Assembly: GCA_001600455.1 (NCBI GenBank)
Contig: BCKC01000001.1
Span: forward strand, 4,428,441-4,492,440
Direction: 5' to 3'
DNA length: 64,000 nt
Source: Endocalyx cinctus
Lineage: Eukaryota > Ascomycota > Sordariomycetes > Amphisphaeriales > Apiosporaceae
Shown: one piece after another, positions 48,011-58,629 of the stretch
Layout: each line of letters begins with the position of its first letter
How positions within the stretch are numbered: the first letter of the stretch is position 1
Translations under genes and position numbers: made by a program
Notes under the pieces: generated by a model
Told to the model about the DNA's origin: nothing
What the model saw: only the letters and a program-made list of their open reading frames with translations
Database searches by the model: none

Positions 48011-50599
48011 CTAGGCTAATACGATTGTCTCAAATCTTCTATCTAGTTCGAGCCAATCGTTCGTTTCAATAGATACCAATCCAATTCGATGACAGTATCC
48101 ATATTTCTTGCTGATAATCATAACATTAATCCAAGGCTTCAATGTCCAGCTACGTTCGGATCCCTGCTCGTCATGGTCCTTGCTTACTCCGTCTTGCCCC
48201 TCAAAACTTTTGGCTCCCGGCGGAGGGAGTGTCTGTTCCTTTTTAATCTCTTTTGCTGTCACGGACAAAGCAATGCACTCGAAGCTCCCGACACCATCAT
48301 TGATATGTTCCCGAATACGTGGGCTACAATCTCTATACATGATTCCAATCACACAATTTTGCCTGTTAAATACTTCAAATACCTCCTGACTTGTAGTTGT
48401 GGCAAAGGGAGGAGACGTTCTGGACCGGACCTCTCTTATCTCAACAGTGGCAACTTGGGTTCGTGTGACGAGAACTCCTTCTCTAATTTTGTCCCGGACC
48501 TCTTCAGTAAGGCGAATCTGCTTATCCTTCAAGAATTTCTCTTGTCCGTAGAGATCCCGCCACATAGCCGGGTATGATGGCCACCTACCGGATAATTCTG
48601 CGATCAGCTCAGACTGGCTTTTCGGCGCCCATGCTGTCGAATTGATGGATATGGGACTCTCCACCATCCCACTCAGGAGAACTCTGACCCAGATGCTGCG
48701 CACGGCATCCATGCCTGTTCCCGGATAGATGCGAAGTCTCAAAGGGTTATCATGCCATTTAGCTAGGGCCTGACTGGCTGCCAGGATAGGCAGTAGCTTC
48801 CCTTCTGAAGCATCTGGCCGAAACCACAGACAAAGTGAGCCGCAGAATTGATTACGCAGGCTGTCGCCGTAATCAGGAATCATATCCGGGATCGATGCCC
48901 AAGACCAGGACGGAAATCGGCACCGGATATCGCTCCGGGCTTGGTATGACTCATCGGTCACAATTTTGAAGATACCGTTTACTAGCTTCACCTTGACGTT
49001 AGGGTCAGACCATTTACGCCAGAGGAGCGCCATGTCTAGATCTAGTAGAGGGAGTCCATGATAAGAATTCTGAGCCGGATAGAGAGCACCAACGATTCCA
49101 GCAAAAGCATCGACTAGGTCGGATGTATGACGGAGTAATCTGCGACGATAACGAGGTAGGTGTCTTGCATAGGCTTCCCATGGTGTTTCTGACTCTCTGT
49201 TGGACAGCTTAGTCTTCTCTATCTCTAACTCGCAATCTCTATCAGAGTTATAAGACAGGCTTGTTGTAGTTGTGGGATAGCGGATCTTATCGTGAGTTGA
49301 ACGATCGAAAGACGCGTATGCCAAAGTTTCTTCATGGTCAATACGAACTGCGCATTCATAAAAGACCTGTGACTGTGTAAAGTAGACTTTTCGTTTTGGC
49401 AGGATAGCTTCCTGGTAGGTCCATCCCCGTGAATTCCAAGCCGTTGGTCCTACAACGTCCCAAAGAGGTGGAAGCTGAACATTGATACAGATACCGCCAA
49501 TCTTCTCACTTATCTGAGGTTTTCTTCCTCGACTGACTCCAACCATCCCGTCATCTATGCTCCCGCTAGAGGCGTCGACTATGACGAATTTTGCACCCGA
49601 GTATACGGATGCCATGGCGTGAACTTGCAAGGCCTTGTCTCTTTCATCATCCTGCAAGATACATAGACGGTCAATCCAAATATACCGCTCACCTAGCTCT
49701 TTACATACTTTTATAACGTCTCTAATCGTTGCAGGCATCGCTTCGATATCCAAGGTTTCTAGCCGATCAGCAATGTTACGCGTAGTTGATAAGTCCATAT
49801 TACCCGACTCTCCCCATACGTAGCTAAATGCTACATATCCAACGCCAGTAGGATTCGAATTGGTCATAATACGCATTTTCTCAACATCGACAAGTCGGAA
49901 GTCAGGTGGAAGTGTAACATTTTTCGGTCCATTACAAGACTCGTGGTTTTCAAAACAATTAGATATAGGCGAGAGAAGATGATCCATCGTTGGCAGAACC
50001 TCTTGCACTATGCTGAGAGACTGGGAATCATCCTGCACGACGAGGAACATTACAGCGTCCGAGGCAGAAAAAAACTGACCCTCGGTCACACGCCATTGTA
50101 CTTGTTCGGAATGCCATTCTGTAATGGACAGAAAAAGGGGGAACTTCATAGGGCGTCTCTTTTCAAGAGGCAGGTATTCCCGGCGAGCGATACGAAGAAA
50201 GAATTGGCATAGCGAACAAGTCACGGATTCCGGATTCTCGATTTTAGGAATCGGAATATTTGACGGATGGTCTTGAGGGGGCACGCACAAGGATAAGTGC
50301 CTCAGGCGAAGATGCCGGCAGAAGCGACATAGTGATGAAAGAAGATCGACTGTTGCCGATTTTTCAGCACACGAGCTGCATGAAGCGTGAAATAACCGAG
50401 AGGCGCTCCATTTGGATTTATAGCTCCATCGGTCCGTGGGAGATGCACCAGACCGCGTTGCCACCCGACCAGACTGCCGTGTTCGCTTATCTTGGACAAA
50501 TTCATAGCATAATGAGCAACCCGGATGAGGATCGTAATATTGACCGTCACCCTCTAGAGACTGTGCCGGCAACGGGGCTTTAACTAATGGGAGCGCCAT
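48011..50599 (-). CDS. HET-domain (heterokaryon incompatibility) protein with N-terminal Cys pairs
   Basis: Single exon, 862 aa from ATG at 50599. The HET domain covers about residues 254-417 with its usual blocks: VGYVAFSYVWGESGN, RYIWIDRLCILQDDERDK, YSGAKFVIVDASSG and NSRGWTYQEAILPKRKVYFT. In most HET domains the middle block is WIDALCINQ; here it reads WIDRLCILQ. Upstream there are four CxxC pairs (C28/C31, C74/C77, C91/C94, C128/C131), which may bind zinc. The C-terminal half (FPSWSWASI motif near 570) is common in this family. HET-domain proteins act in self/non-self recognition and can trigger cell death on fusion of unlike strains; most genomic copies have no known partner. No NLR or HET-s-like partner gene is adjacent. 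Confidence 0.9.
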   Translation of the reverse strand: MALPLVKAPLPAQSLEGDGQYYDPHPGCSLCYEFVQDKRTRQSGRVATRSGASPTDRWSYKSKWSASRLFHASCSSCAEKSATVDLLSSLCRFCRHLRLRHLSLCVPPQDHPSNIPIPKIENPESVTCSLCQFFLRIARREYLPLEKRRPMKFPLFLSITEWHSEQVQWRVTEGQFFSASDAVMFLVVQDDSQSLSIVQEVLPTMDHLLSPISNCFENHESCNGPKNVTLPPDFRLVDVEKMRIMTNSNPTGVGYVAFSYVWGESGNMDLSTTRNIADRLETLDIEAMPATIRDVIKVCKELGERYIWIDRLCILQDDERDKALQVHAMASVYSGAKFVIVDASSGSIDDGMVGVSRGRKPQISEKIGGICINVQLPPLWDVVGPTAWNSRGWTYQEAILPKRKVYFTQSQVFYECAVRIDHEETLAYASFDRSTHDKIRYPTTTTSLSYNSDRDCELEIEKTKLSNRESETPWEAYARHLPRYRRRLLRHTSDLVDAFAGIVGALYPAQNSYHGLPLLDLDMALLWRKWSDPNVKVKLVNGIFKIVTDESYQARSDIRCRFPSWSWASIPDMIPDYGDSLRNQFCGSLCLWFRPDASEGKLLPILAASQALAKWHDNPLRLRIYPGTGMDAVRSIWVRVLLSGMVESPISINSTAWAPKSQSELIAELSGRWPSYPAMWRDLYGQEKFLKDKQIRLTEEVRDKIREGVLVTRTQVATVEIREVRSRTSPPFATTTSQEVFEVFNRQNCVIGIMYRDCSPRIREHINDGVGSFECIALSVTAKEIKKEQTLPPPGAKSFEGQDGVSKDHDEQGSERSWTLKPWINVMIISKKYGYCHRIGLVSIETNDWLELDRRFETIVLA

Positions 50600-51490
50600 C
50601 GGTGCCACGATCGATAAAAGTGTGAGCAGTAAGATGCAATGTGTATTGTATCATAACTGTCACTATTAATATATTTTTTCTAATTAATGAACGAGTGCTC
50701 CTGTATTATAAGAAGGTTTGCGGGGTTTTGATGCACTTCAAAAATACCGTCATCCTATCTGCCTCGATGGTACAAAGGGTGTTTTTTCGGACAGTTATTA
50801 TTCCGAAGCCGACTAATGATCCTTCTCGTCTTGATGAGAGCCTCTATTTTGCGTCTTTCCCCCTTTCCCGGGTAATGTACTAGATGTATGTTCAAATTCT
50901 ACCCGACTCCTCTTCTATATAAACATCAATAGTTGAACTAGTTTTAAGAATATCCATAGTACCGAATCATCTTCTAGCCTACTGATTAGAGATACTCCAA
51001 TCTCAGGACAACTTCCCAGATTCATAAGGTGTCATAACAATATTATATACCCATTCCATGCTGTCTTGTATACAAATAGAACATAGGATAGGTTTTGGCT
51101 TGGAGTCAGTTAAGGGCCCATTCTAGGCTTTTTCCATCGTGGTTATATCATTAGCATTACCAACGAAACAGGGCAGTACTAGCATCAATGTAAATTGAAT
51201 AAAAACTAAGCTAACGCTCTATAGAGAAGATAAATTACAAAGGAAAATTTACTGGAAACCAGAGATCTCCTATTTTAGGCCTGCGGGTTGAGTCTCCATT
51301 CACCTGGACATCGTTCAGTCCAACGGCATATTTCCACACATCCTCTCTGTTAATGTTTCCTTCTCTCTCCTATGCTTTCATACCCCTTAATATATCCATT
51401 TTCTCTATTTATAACCAGTATTATTAGTTTCGTTAAATAACTAAGATCGCCACATCTCAGGACAACGTACCTTATTTGTTTCTCTTTTAA
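50600..51490. other. Intergenic between HET gene (5') and Gln/Pro-rich gene (3')
   Basis: No gene supported; an 80-codon plus frame at 50641-50883 has no protein-like features. Confidence 0.5.
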
Positions 51491-54400
51491 TTACCTAAAA
51501 GGACCAACCCCCGGCCTCCTCGATCCCTTGTTCGACTGTTCGTATCTATACAAAGCGCGTCTAGCTTCTTCTCGAACGGCATCGGTCGTCATTGACATCG
51601 GCGGCACGTCCGCAAACTTGACCGTCTTCTCGACCGGCGGGGGAGCCGGGGAGGTTCCGCGACCGCCCTGAGCGGCCGCTACTACGTCCTTCACCTCCGA
51701 CCGCACGCGCGAGAACCATCCGGCCGCAGCCCGGTACTCTTCCGCGTTCGAGGCCGGGTCCACTCCTCGGAGGTTTTCTCGCGCTGTGATGTAGTCCGAT
51801 AGAAGGCGGGGGTTGTGAGCCACCATGGCGAGGTCGAGATCCTCCTCGTCATCCTCGTAGGTCTTGGCATTAGGAGCAAGGTCATTCCGCAGCGCTAGAG
51901 GATTGCGCTTCGACCGCTTGGCAGCAAACTCCGGAAGATCGCCGTCTTTCAGGTGTAGCTGATACGGTCGCTTCTTGCTGTCGCTTTCCTCCAACACGCT
52001 TGCGCGAAACGCTAGAGCCATGTTGCCGGTAGCACTTCCGCCTGTTCCGCCCTGATTTTGTTTTGAATTAAACAGATTCTTGAAATTGACACTGTTCGCT
52101 GGGGGTTTGCTTGCAGGGTTTATGCCACCACCTGCAACAGTATTAGGAGGGGCACCAGGAGGTGTCGACGTACCCTGCCTTTCCATAGGAGTGGTATCGC
52201 CGAGTAACTGCTGGTAACTTTTGTAATATACGTTTACTTTGCTCAGATCACTTGGTGGCGGTGTTTTGAGCAAGTTTGCTGGAGTAGTCGGTAGTACTGG
52301 GAAGTACGTAGGACCAAAAGGACCGTTGGGAGAAGGGGGTGGCTCTCTGCCTGTACCCGTATTTGGAACCGCCGCAGCTGCAGCGGGGGCTTGGGGAGGA
52401 ATTCCAGGAGGCATTCCGCCGCCGGCATTTGTTGGAAGATTCACAGAGGTAGATGATGATCCCGGTCCTGAAGTCGGGAGATTACTCAAGGGTGGCGCGC
52501 TAATCCCTTGGGGCGCAGTTCCTGGCGTAGTCGGAGGTTTAGCCAAAGGTGGAACAGTAGTAGCCGCGGGGGCAGACGGTGCTGCATTTGGAGGTTGAGT
52601 AGGGCCCGAGGGTGTAACCCCCGATAAAGGCACATTTGATGGCATAACGGGAGGCACAGAGGGTAAAGAGGGATACAAAGGATTATTAGGCAGGTGAGGA
52701 TACAGAGGATTAATTGGAAGGAAAGGATATAGAACAGGGTTAGAGCTAGGCGCTGGCACGTTTGTAGTAGGAGGCACATTTGTGGTGGGAGGAGGCACGG
52801 AAGTAACAGGAGGAGGTACAGAAGCAGTAGGAGGAGGGGCAGCTGGAGTACCAAAGGTCTTGAAGATGTTAGGTACGGATGGATTCGCAGTCGGTTGTTG
52901 CTGTGGTTGCGGTTGCTGCTGCTGCGGTTGCGGTTGCGGTTGCTGCTGCGGTTGCTGTTGCGGTTGCTGCTGCGGTTGCTGTTGCGGTTGCTGCTGTGGT
53001 GACTGTTGCTGCTGCGGTTGCGGCTGCGGTGTAGGAGGAGGAGCAGCAGCCGAAGTGCCAAAAGTCTTGAAGATGTTAGGTACAGATGGATTCGTAGTCG
53101 GCTGTTGCTGCGAAATAGCAAAAGTAGTAGCGGTCGGCGACGAAAGCGGGTAATAATACGAGGTCTGACCCGCCATCTGGGAGCCCACCTGAGGGACCTG
53201 TCCGGCGAATCCCTGCAGGTTCGACTGCTTCAGCAGGTCGAGAAGCTGCTTCTGCTTCTTCAGCACGTCGGCCATCATCGTATTGAGGGATTGCTGCGTC
53301 GGTGGCCCGCCCGGTTGCTTCTGCTGCTGCTGCTTCGCCTGATGCGCTTGCGCTTGCGCGTTCTGCAGGTCTTTCGCCTGCTTCTTCAGCTCGTCGATGA
53401 TCTGACCGAGGTTACTGGCCGCATTAGGCGACAAGCCCGCCGCTCCCGCGCCTGTGCCAGGTGCCGATGGGGTGGCCGAGGTCGGCCTCAGCGTCTTAGT
53501 GGAGCTGAGGGGGAACTTGTGCTTGGTGGTGTCGAGAGTGGGCTTGCTGGAGGCTGTTCGCTTATCGGGACCTTGGAGGTCCAGCTTGTCCGCCGACGGT
53601 CCGGGGTACTGCTTCACCGTGTCGCTCGCCGGGTTGGCAGGCAACTTGGCCGGCTCGTTGCCGTTCTCGTGGAAGATGACCGAGTCGCGGATAGCTTCCT
53701 GCCCGTCCAGAGCGAGCGAAGTGATGGGTCCGAGAGGAAGCGCTGGTTGCTCGCCGTCCGGCAGGCGTCGTTGCACGATCTCTTCGGCCGTCGGGTTCCA
53801 GACGCCTTCGGCGGGACTGAGGCTTAATACTTCAGGGATGGGTGGGTAAGTGGTATCAGCCTTAGTGGCCGACATCCAACCGGATGGGGTCTTGTCGGCC
53901 GGCTGTTGGTAATTTCCGGCCTTCGAGTTCGTTTCCCACGGCTTCTCCTGCTTTCCTTTTGGTATTCGCCATCTTTTAGGATCGAATACACCTCTACGCG
54001 GTCTGATGGGCTCGTTCGGTGGTCGACGAGAGGGTCCATGGCCCCTCCTATACGTTGACGGCCTACTTGGACGCCTGGGCGAATTTGTTTGTGGGGGAGT
54101 TGGTGGTCCTGCGGGGGCTGTGTTGCCTTGAGGCGTTGATTGAGCTTGATTTTTTGATGCTCCTTTGGGTGATGTACTTCCCGGAGGTGTTTTGGTTTGT
54201 TTGAACGGCGAGGTAAACGCTGCCATGCCTTTTACCATTGCAGGTGCACTCCCCCCTAAGATTCTACCAGCCATGGCGTCTATTTCGGCAGCAGGAAATG
54301 ATTGAGAAGAAGCGTAGTAACCCGGGATGGGAATGGCGTTCAGCCAGTTAGATACTTGGCCTTGCTGCTGTGACTTGACGGCCATAGACCTCATGGCCAC

Positions 54401-55328
54401 GGCGATGGCCTGGGTGTTATCGTCGTAATCCTCTCCGTCTGAGGAATCATCATCGGACTGGTCTGCGGTAGGGTCCGTGTCAGGATTGGAAGTATCATCG
54501 GTAGTAACCGATCTTATGTCTGTTTCAGGCGAGAACCCCCGGCCCTGATCGCGCTTCTCCTTTTCTCGGTTGGCCCAATTCTTGAGATTCCTAGCTCGGA
54601 CTTCAGAAACGCTGAAAGGCTCTCTCGCCTCGAAGGCTATGTGATCGCGGACGGCGTCAGGATCGGTGGACCCGATGATACGCCCATCGCGGGTTGCTAT
54701 GTTAGTCTCCCGCCACTGGTGCCCCATGGCGGCGGCGGCAAGGATCTGCGCCTCGGTACGGCGGACGCGCTTGCGCAAAGCACTCACGCGCTTTTCATAA
54801 GCCTCTTGCTTCTCTTTTTCGGCTTGCTCAGCTTGCGACTGGGTAGGTGACGGGGTAACGGACATGCCTATGTCCCGGCCCGCTTGTCGTTCGGCGATCT
54901 GGTATTCTTCTATTTTCCGCTTCATCGCCTCTTTCGCCTCACGCTTCTTCTTTTCCTTCTCCCTTTTTTCCCGCGCTCGCTTGCTCGTCCACCCCTCCGT
55001 CTTGTAAACTTTATTTATTTTACCTAGGTCAGCAATAATTATCAAGATGATTATATTTGAAAAAAAAAAAAGCGAAGGTGGGGGGTGGAGAAGTATCAAG
55101 TTAAAATTTTAAAGGGGCTTGGATAAAGGGGAAAGGGGGAGGGTAGGTATATATAGTCATCCATCGAAGTTGATTTCATTTTCACATACTCTCTTTCTCT
55201 ACACCCATATCCTCCAGAGCATGATTGGCTACTGCAAGCCGACTCTTCATTTCTGCTAGCTGATCTTGCAACAGTTCCGCTTCAGTCTTGGGCGCGACGC
55301 CGAGCGCCTCGGTAAACGAGGAAGTCAT
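51491..55328 (-). CDS. Large Gln/Pro-rich protein, function unknown
   Basis: Two exons (55328-55190 and 55023-51491) encode 1,223 aa. The frame runs on past the acceptor into the intron, so a one-exon reading would start falsely at TTG near 55099. Exon 1 (MTSSFTEALGVAPKTEAELL...) has a short coiled-coil segment. A basic/charged helical stretch follows (KRAREKREKEKKKREAKEAM, about 55-80). RRTEAQILAAAAMGHQWRET is a second recognisable island. The middle and end are low-complexity, with a poly-Gln/PQ tract at about 710-760 flanked by two near-identical copies of NPSVPNIFKTFGT, and three NPLYPxLP units. The C-terminal part (KRPYQLHLKDGDLPEFAAKR) is more ordered. I do not recognise the family; a nuclear scaffold or transcription-related role is conceivable. 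Confidence 0.75.
52851..53116. repeat. Direct repeat flanking a poly-Gln tract inside the Gln/Pro-rich gene
   Basis: Two copies of about 50 bp (52851-52909 and 53058-53116) differ at few positions and code for NPSVPNIFKTFGT on the minus strand. Between them lies a GTTGCTGCGGTTGC-type tract encoding QQQP/QPQ repeats. Confidence 0.85.
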
Positions 55329-57404
55329 GGCGTTCTTCGTATAGCTTTCTTTTACGATTTCGAGGTGTCAGACACCCGGTTTCTCTATAAGGGGCGAAGG
55401 TTGTATTTCTCTGCGTATCGAATTCCCATACACTTTCTCTGCGTATATAGTCGAATATAATTTCCTTTTACAGAAGACACTCTTCTGTTTCAAGATACGG
55501 TTCGATATACGGATAGTAAGAGAACCACGGTAAGGAAGATAAACATAACGAGAAAAAAAAGGTATGAAGAAAAGAATGACAATGATCAAAGAATCATGAA
55601 AGAAAAAAGAAAGCCGTAAGAGTATCATTTTCAATTACTAGAAAATTGAGGTCGTCCCTTTGTTCAGATGGCTTCCTCTTTCGGTGGGGCTCATTCATAC
55701 TGGGCCGAAGACGTTTTCGGTACAAGCGTTCCTTTCACCAGCTAACACAAACTTTTTCCGGCAGCAATTCCGGAGAACCACGAGAACTCGATGATGAATA
55801 AGGAAAGTATCATTTCGCTTATTTCGTGGTACGCATGCGATCTGGAAGATGTTGTGTTGGAATCTATATGCAAATGCCGAAAATGCGACTTCAAGTTTTA
55901 TGATTAGTTCCTTCATCTTGATCTCAATAACTTCACGAGGATGAATGACAGACGCGAGCAAGCTAAGACATGCCAGCTGCCGTGAATTAGATGTACATTT
56001 AATTTAATTAAGAACGCTTTTATTCGAAAATACATCCCATTGTTTCCATGCTTATGACCAATTGGAACAGTCAACAACCAACAGCATCGATATATGGTCA
56101 CAATAATTAAGTAAAGTTGTTGAAGAGGAATCGGTGCCTGGATACTGGTATCAATGGCGGCCAAACAATAGCGTTCTTGATCGACTATTTGTAATTCATC
56201 AAGTGGAAGAAGAAAAAAAAAAAAAACTATAAATCATTTCTATATCTAGACTTGAGAAATGACGCATTACCTTGGAGAATTGATTGTGAATATCTGATAG
56301 TGATTAGAGTAACTTCGGCAATTAAGCTGGCCGGTTGCCAAGCGAACGGTATCATCGATCCATCACTCACCCAAAAATGATACATTCCAAAGTCAAAGGA
56401 TGAAATTAGCTGGCATAACCTAGAAAAATCCACTTGGTCAGCAAGTCATAAACATACTTGGGAAATTACCTCGACAATCTGAACGTCCAACTGAGCGGCA
56501 AGTAGGTGAGCGAGTAAAATCAGTCATCTGAGATGTGCGAGTCGAGACAAAGTAAGTCGTGGGCGGCAAAGTTTACAGTTGCGGTTGAAGCATCAAGGCA
56601 ATTTTCTTTTATTATCGTGTCGCCATAAGCCGAAAAATTAAATATTAACATGTTTCTTTTCTTGACCGAATTATGGCGATTGTCAAAAAGGCGTTTTCAA
56701 TAGTATTACAGACTTGTTTTTTTAAGAGTCGAGTCGATTCAGTTGCACCATATTTAGGAATTTGCGATCAATTACGTCTCGAATAATCTGCTCGGCAAAA
56801 TGCTGAAGGAAGTTGCTCAGTCGTCATATGCGTCAAGCTCGAAAATAAACCCCGGGATACGAAAAAGAAAATAATGATACAAGCGACATGCTGATGGTGA
56901 AGAGGGCGGCCTGGTATCCACAAGGACCGTTTTGTGGTGCTGATCCAAAGGGGATGATGAATGAGGGTAGGATGGGAAAAGAGTATGTGCTGAACCACCC
57001 TCACAAGTTGTCGCCGATGCCAAATCCAGTTTCCCCCACTTACCAGCTTGTCGATAGCCCCATCCGAGAGTTAAGCTGAGAGAAAAAGAAAAGAAAAGAA
57101 ATAGTAAAAATAAAGGAAAACATGGTTGGTCGAGGCCTTTTTTTTCCCTTCCCTGTATACCTTCCGTGTAAATAACTCCATTTGTTCGCGAACTTTTTAT
57201 GGTATCTGCCATGCTCGCATACCCACAAGAGAAACGCAAGATAAATAAGACACCAGTCAAAGTGATTTAAAAATCTGAGCCTACTAAGCGTAGGTGAAGT
57301 CAGCGATAGGCACCATCAGTCCTAATGCATGCGGCGGTCACTCCCTGGGAAGATGGATTAGCATTTACGGCTGGAAAAGTCGTATTGTTGTTGTTGTATG
57401 GTGA
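55329..57404. other. Long intergenic, no supported gene
   Basis: About 2.1 kb. Several 60-150 codon minus-strand frames exist (for example 57260-56817) but are Ser/Phe-rich, overlap A/T-rich runs and carry no motif. The left part is the promoter of the Gln/Pro-rich gene. Confidence 0.5.
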
Positions 57405-58629
57405 TTAAGGCGCACCTCCGTAGCTTTCACGAGCGTCAGGTCGGCCACCGGGTTCGCCGTAGCCAGACGGGGCAGGATCACGAGATCGGGGTGCATCGCG
57501 GTCGGGACGGTCATAGCCACCGCCTCGTCGATCTTCTCCTCCGCGGGGTCCTCCGTAGCGGTCACGATCATCTCGACCACCAGCGTAGCGGTCGATACGT
57601 CCGTAGCCATCGTCGTAACGGTCTCTGCGATCGTAGCCACCGCGATCATAACCACGGTCGTCTCTTCCGGCACCACCGCGGTCATCTCCACGGTAGCCAC
57701 GATCGTATCCACGGTCCTCGCGATAGCCGCGTTCTCCACGATCTCCTCGATCCTCGTAACGAGGACGATCGTGACTTCGATATCGGTACGGGTCGTCACG
57801 GCCACCATAACCACCTCCATAGCCACCGCCACGGCGACGATCGTCGTAGCGTCCGCCACGGCCCTCTGCAAGAAACGCGTTAGTCAAAGAAAGTCAATAG
57901 AATTTACAAGTGAATAATACATACCTCGCTTGGGAGGACCGAAGTATTTGCCCGGTGTGGGAGTACGGGGGCGAGCGCGGCGAGCCTTCTCGATACTGAG
58001 AGTTCGGCCTTCGATAACCTCACCCTGGAGACCTTCCTTGGCAGCGTCAGCCTGCTCAGAAGTGACCATCTTGACGAATCCGAAACCACGAGATTCCTTA
58101 GTGTGGGGGTCCTTCATAATCTGGCATTTCTCGACCTCGCCGTACTTCTCGAAGAGGCGAGTAACCTCAGATTCGGTCAGACGGGGGTGAATACCGGTGA
58201 CGAAGAGATTGGAACCGGGGTTGATGGAACCATCTTCGTCCTTGCCGCCGTTCTCGTCACGAGGAGCACTGCCGATATAATCAATCAGTTTTAATGATCC
58301 ATAAACCAAGATATTACAAACAAGCGATCGAGATATCGAACTGGAAAATCGCAAAATAGGAGGCTGGCTTTGGAAGGGATATTTATTTACCGGTCTAGGT
58401 TAGCTCCTGGGGAGGCAGAACGGCGTCGGCCACCGTCCATGACATCGTCACGAGAAGGGCGAGGGGAGGCGCTACGCTGATCACGCTCGTAGCGAGCAGG
58501 CTCGTCTAAATAAACAAGTCAGGTCAGTACATTACAGTATTAGAAATCGCCAGGTATATTGGTTGAGAATAGCGTACCATCAAAGCGATCGCCATTCGCG
58601 GTCTCATAGTCCATTGCTGTGGTCGCCAT
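57405..58629 (-). CDS. RNA-binding protein, one RRM with Arg/Gly/Asp/Tyr-rich tail (SR-like, Tra2-type)
   Basis: Four exons (58629-58578, 58505-58391, 58268-57925, 57865-57405) encode 323 aa. The start is MATTAMDYETANGDRFDEPA, followed by an RS-type stretch (RDQRSASPRPSRDD, GGRRRSASPG). The RRM lies at about 75-155, with RNP2 as LFVTGI and RNP1 as RGFGFVKM. The C-terminal 150 residues are RGG/DRGY-like repeats (GGGYGGGYGGRDDPYRYRSH, DRGYDRGYRGDDRGG), probably disordered and prone to RNA binding and arginine methylation. The layout matches transformer-2-like SR proteins in pre-mRNA splicing. Both RNP motifs are intact. Confidence 0.9.

Noticed and set aside
53006..53827. 273-codon plus-strand frame, Arg/Leu-rich
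   Set aside because: Lies wholly antisense to the Gln/Pro-rich gene; its composition is a by-product of the GC-rich Gln/Ala codons on the other strand.
56817..57260. 147-codon minus-strand frame with a Phe/Leu/Ser-rich centre
   Set aside because: The hydrophobic part is encoded by a low-complexity GAAAAG tract; no family resemblance.
57365..57871. Long Thr/Val-rich minus-strand frame and Arg/His-rich plus-strand frame over the RRM gene
   Set aside because: Both are shadows of the repetitive RG/DY-rich coding exon at 57405-57865.
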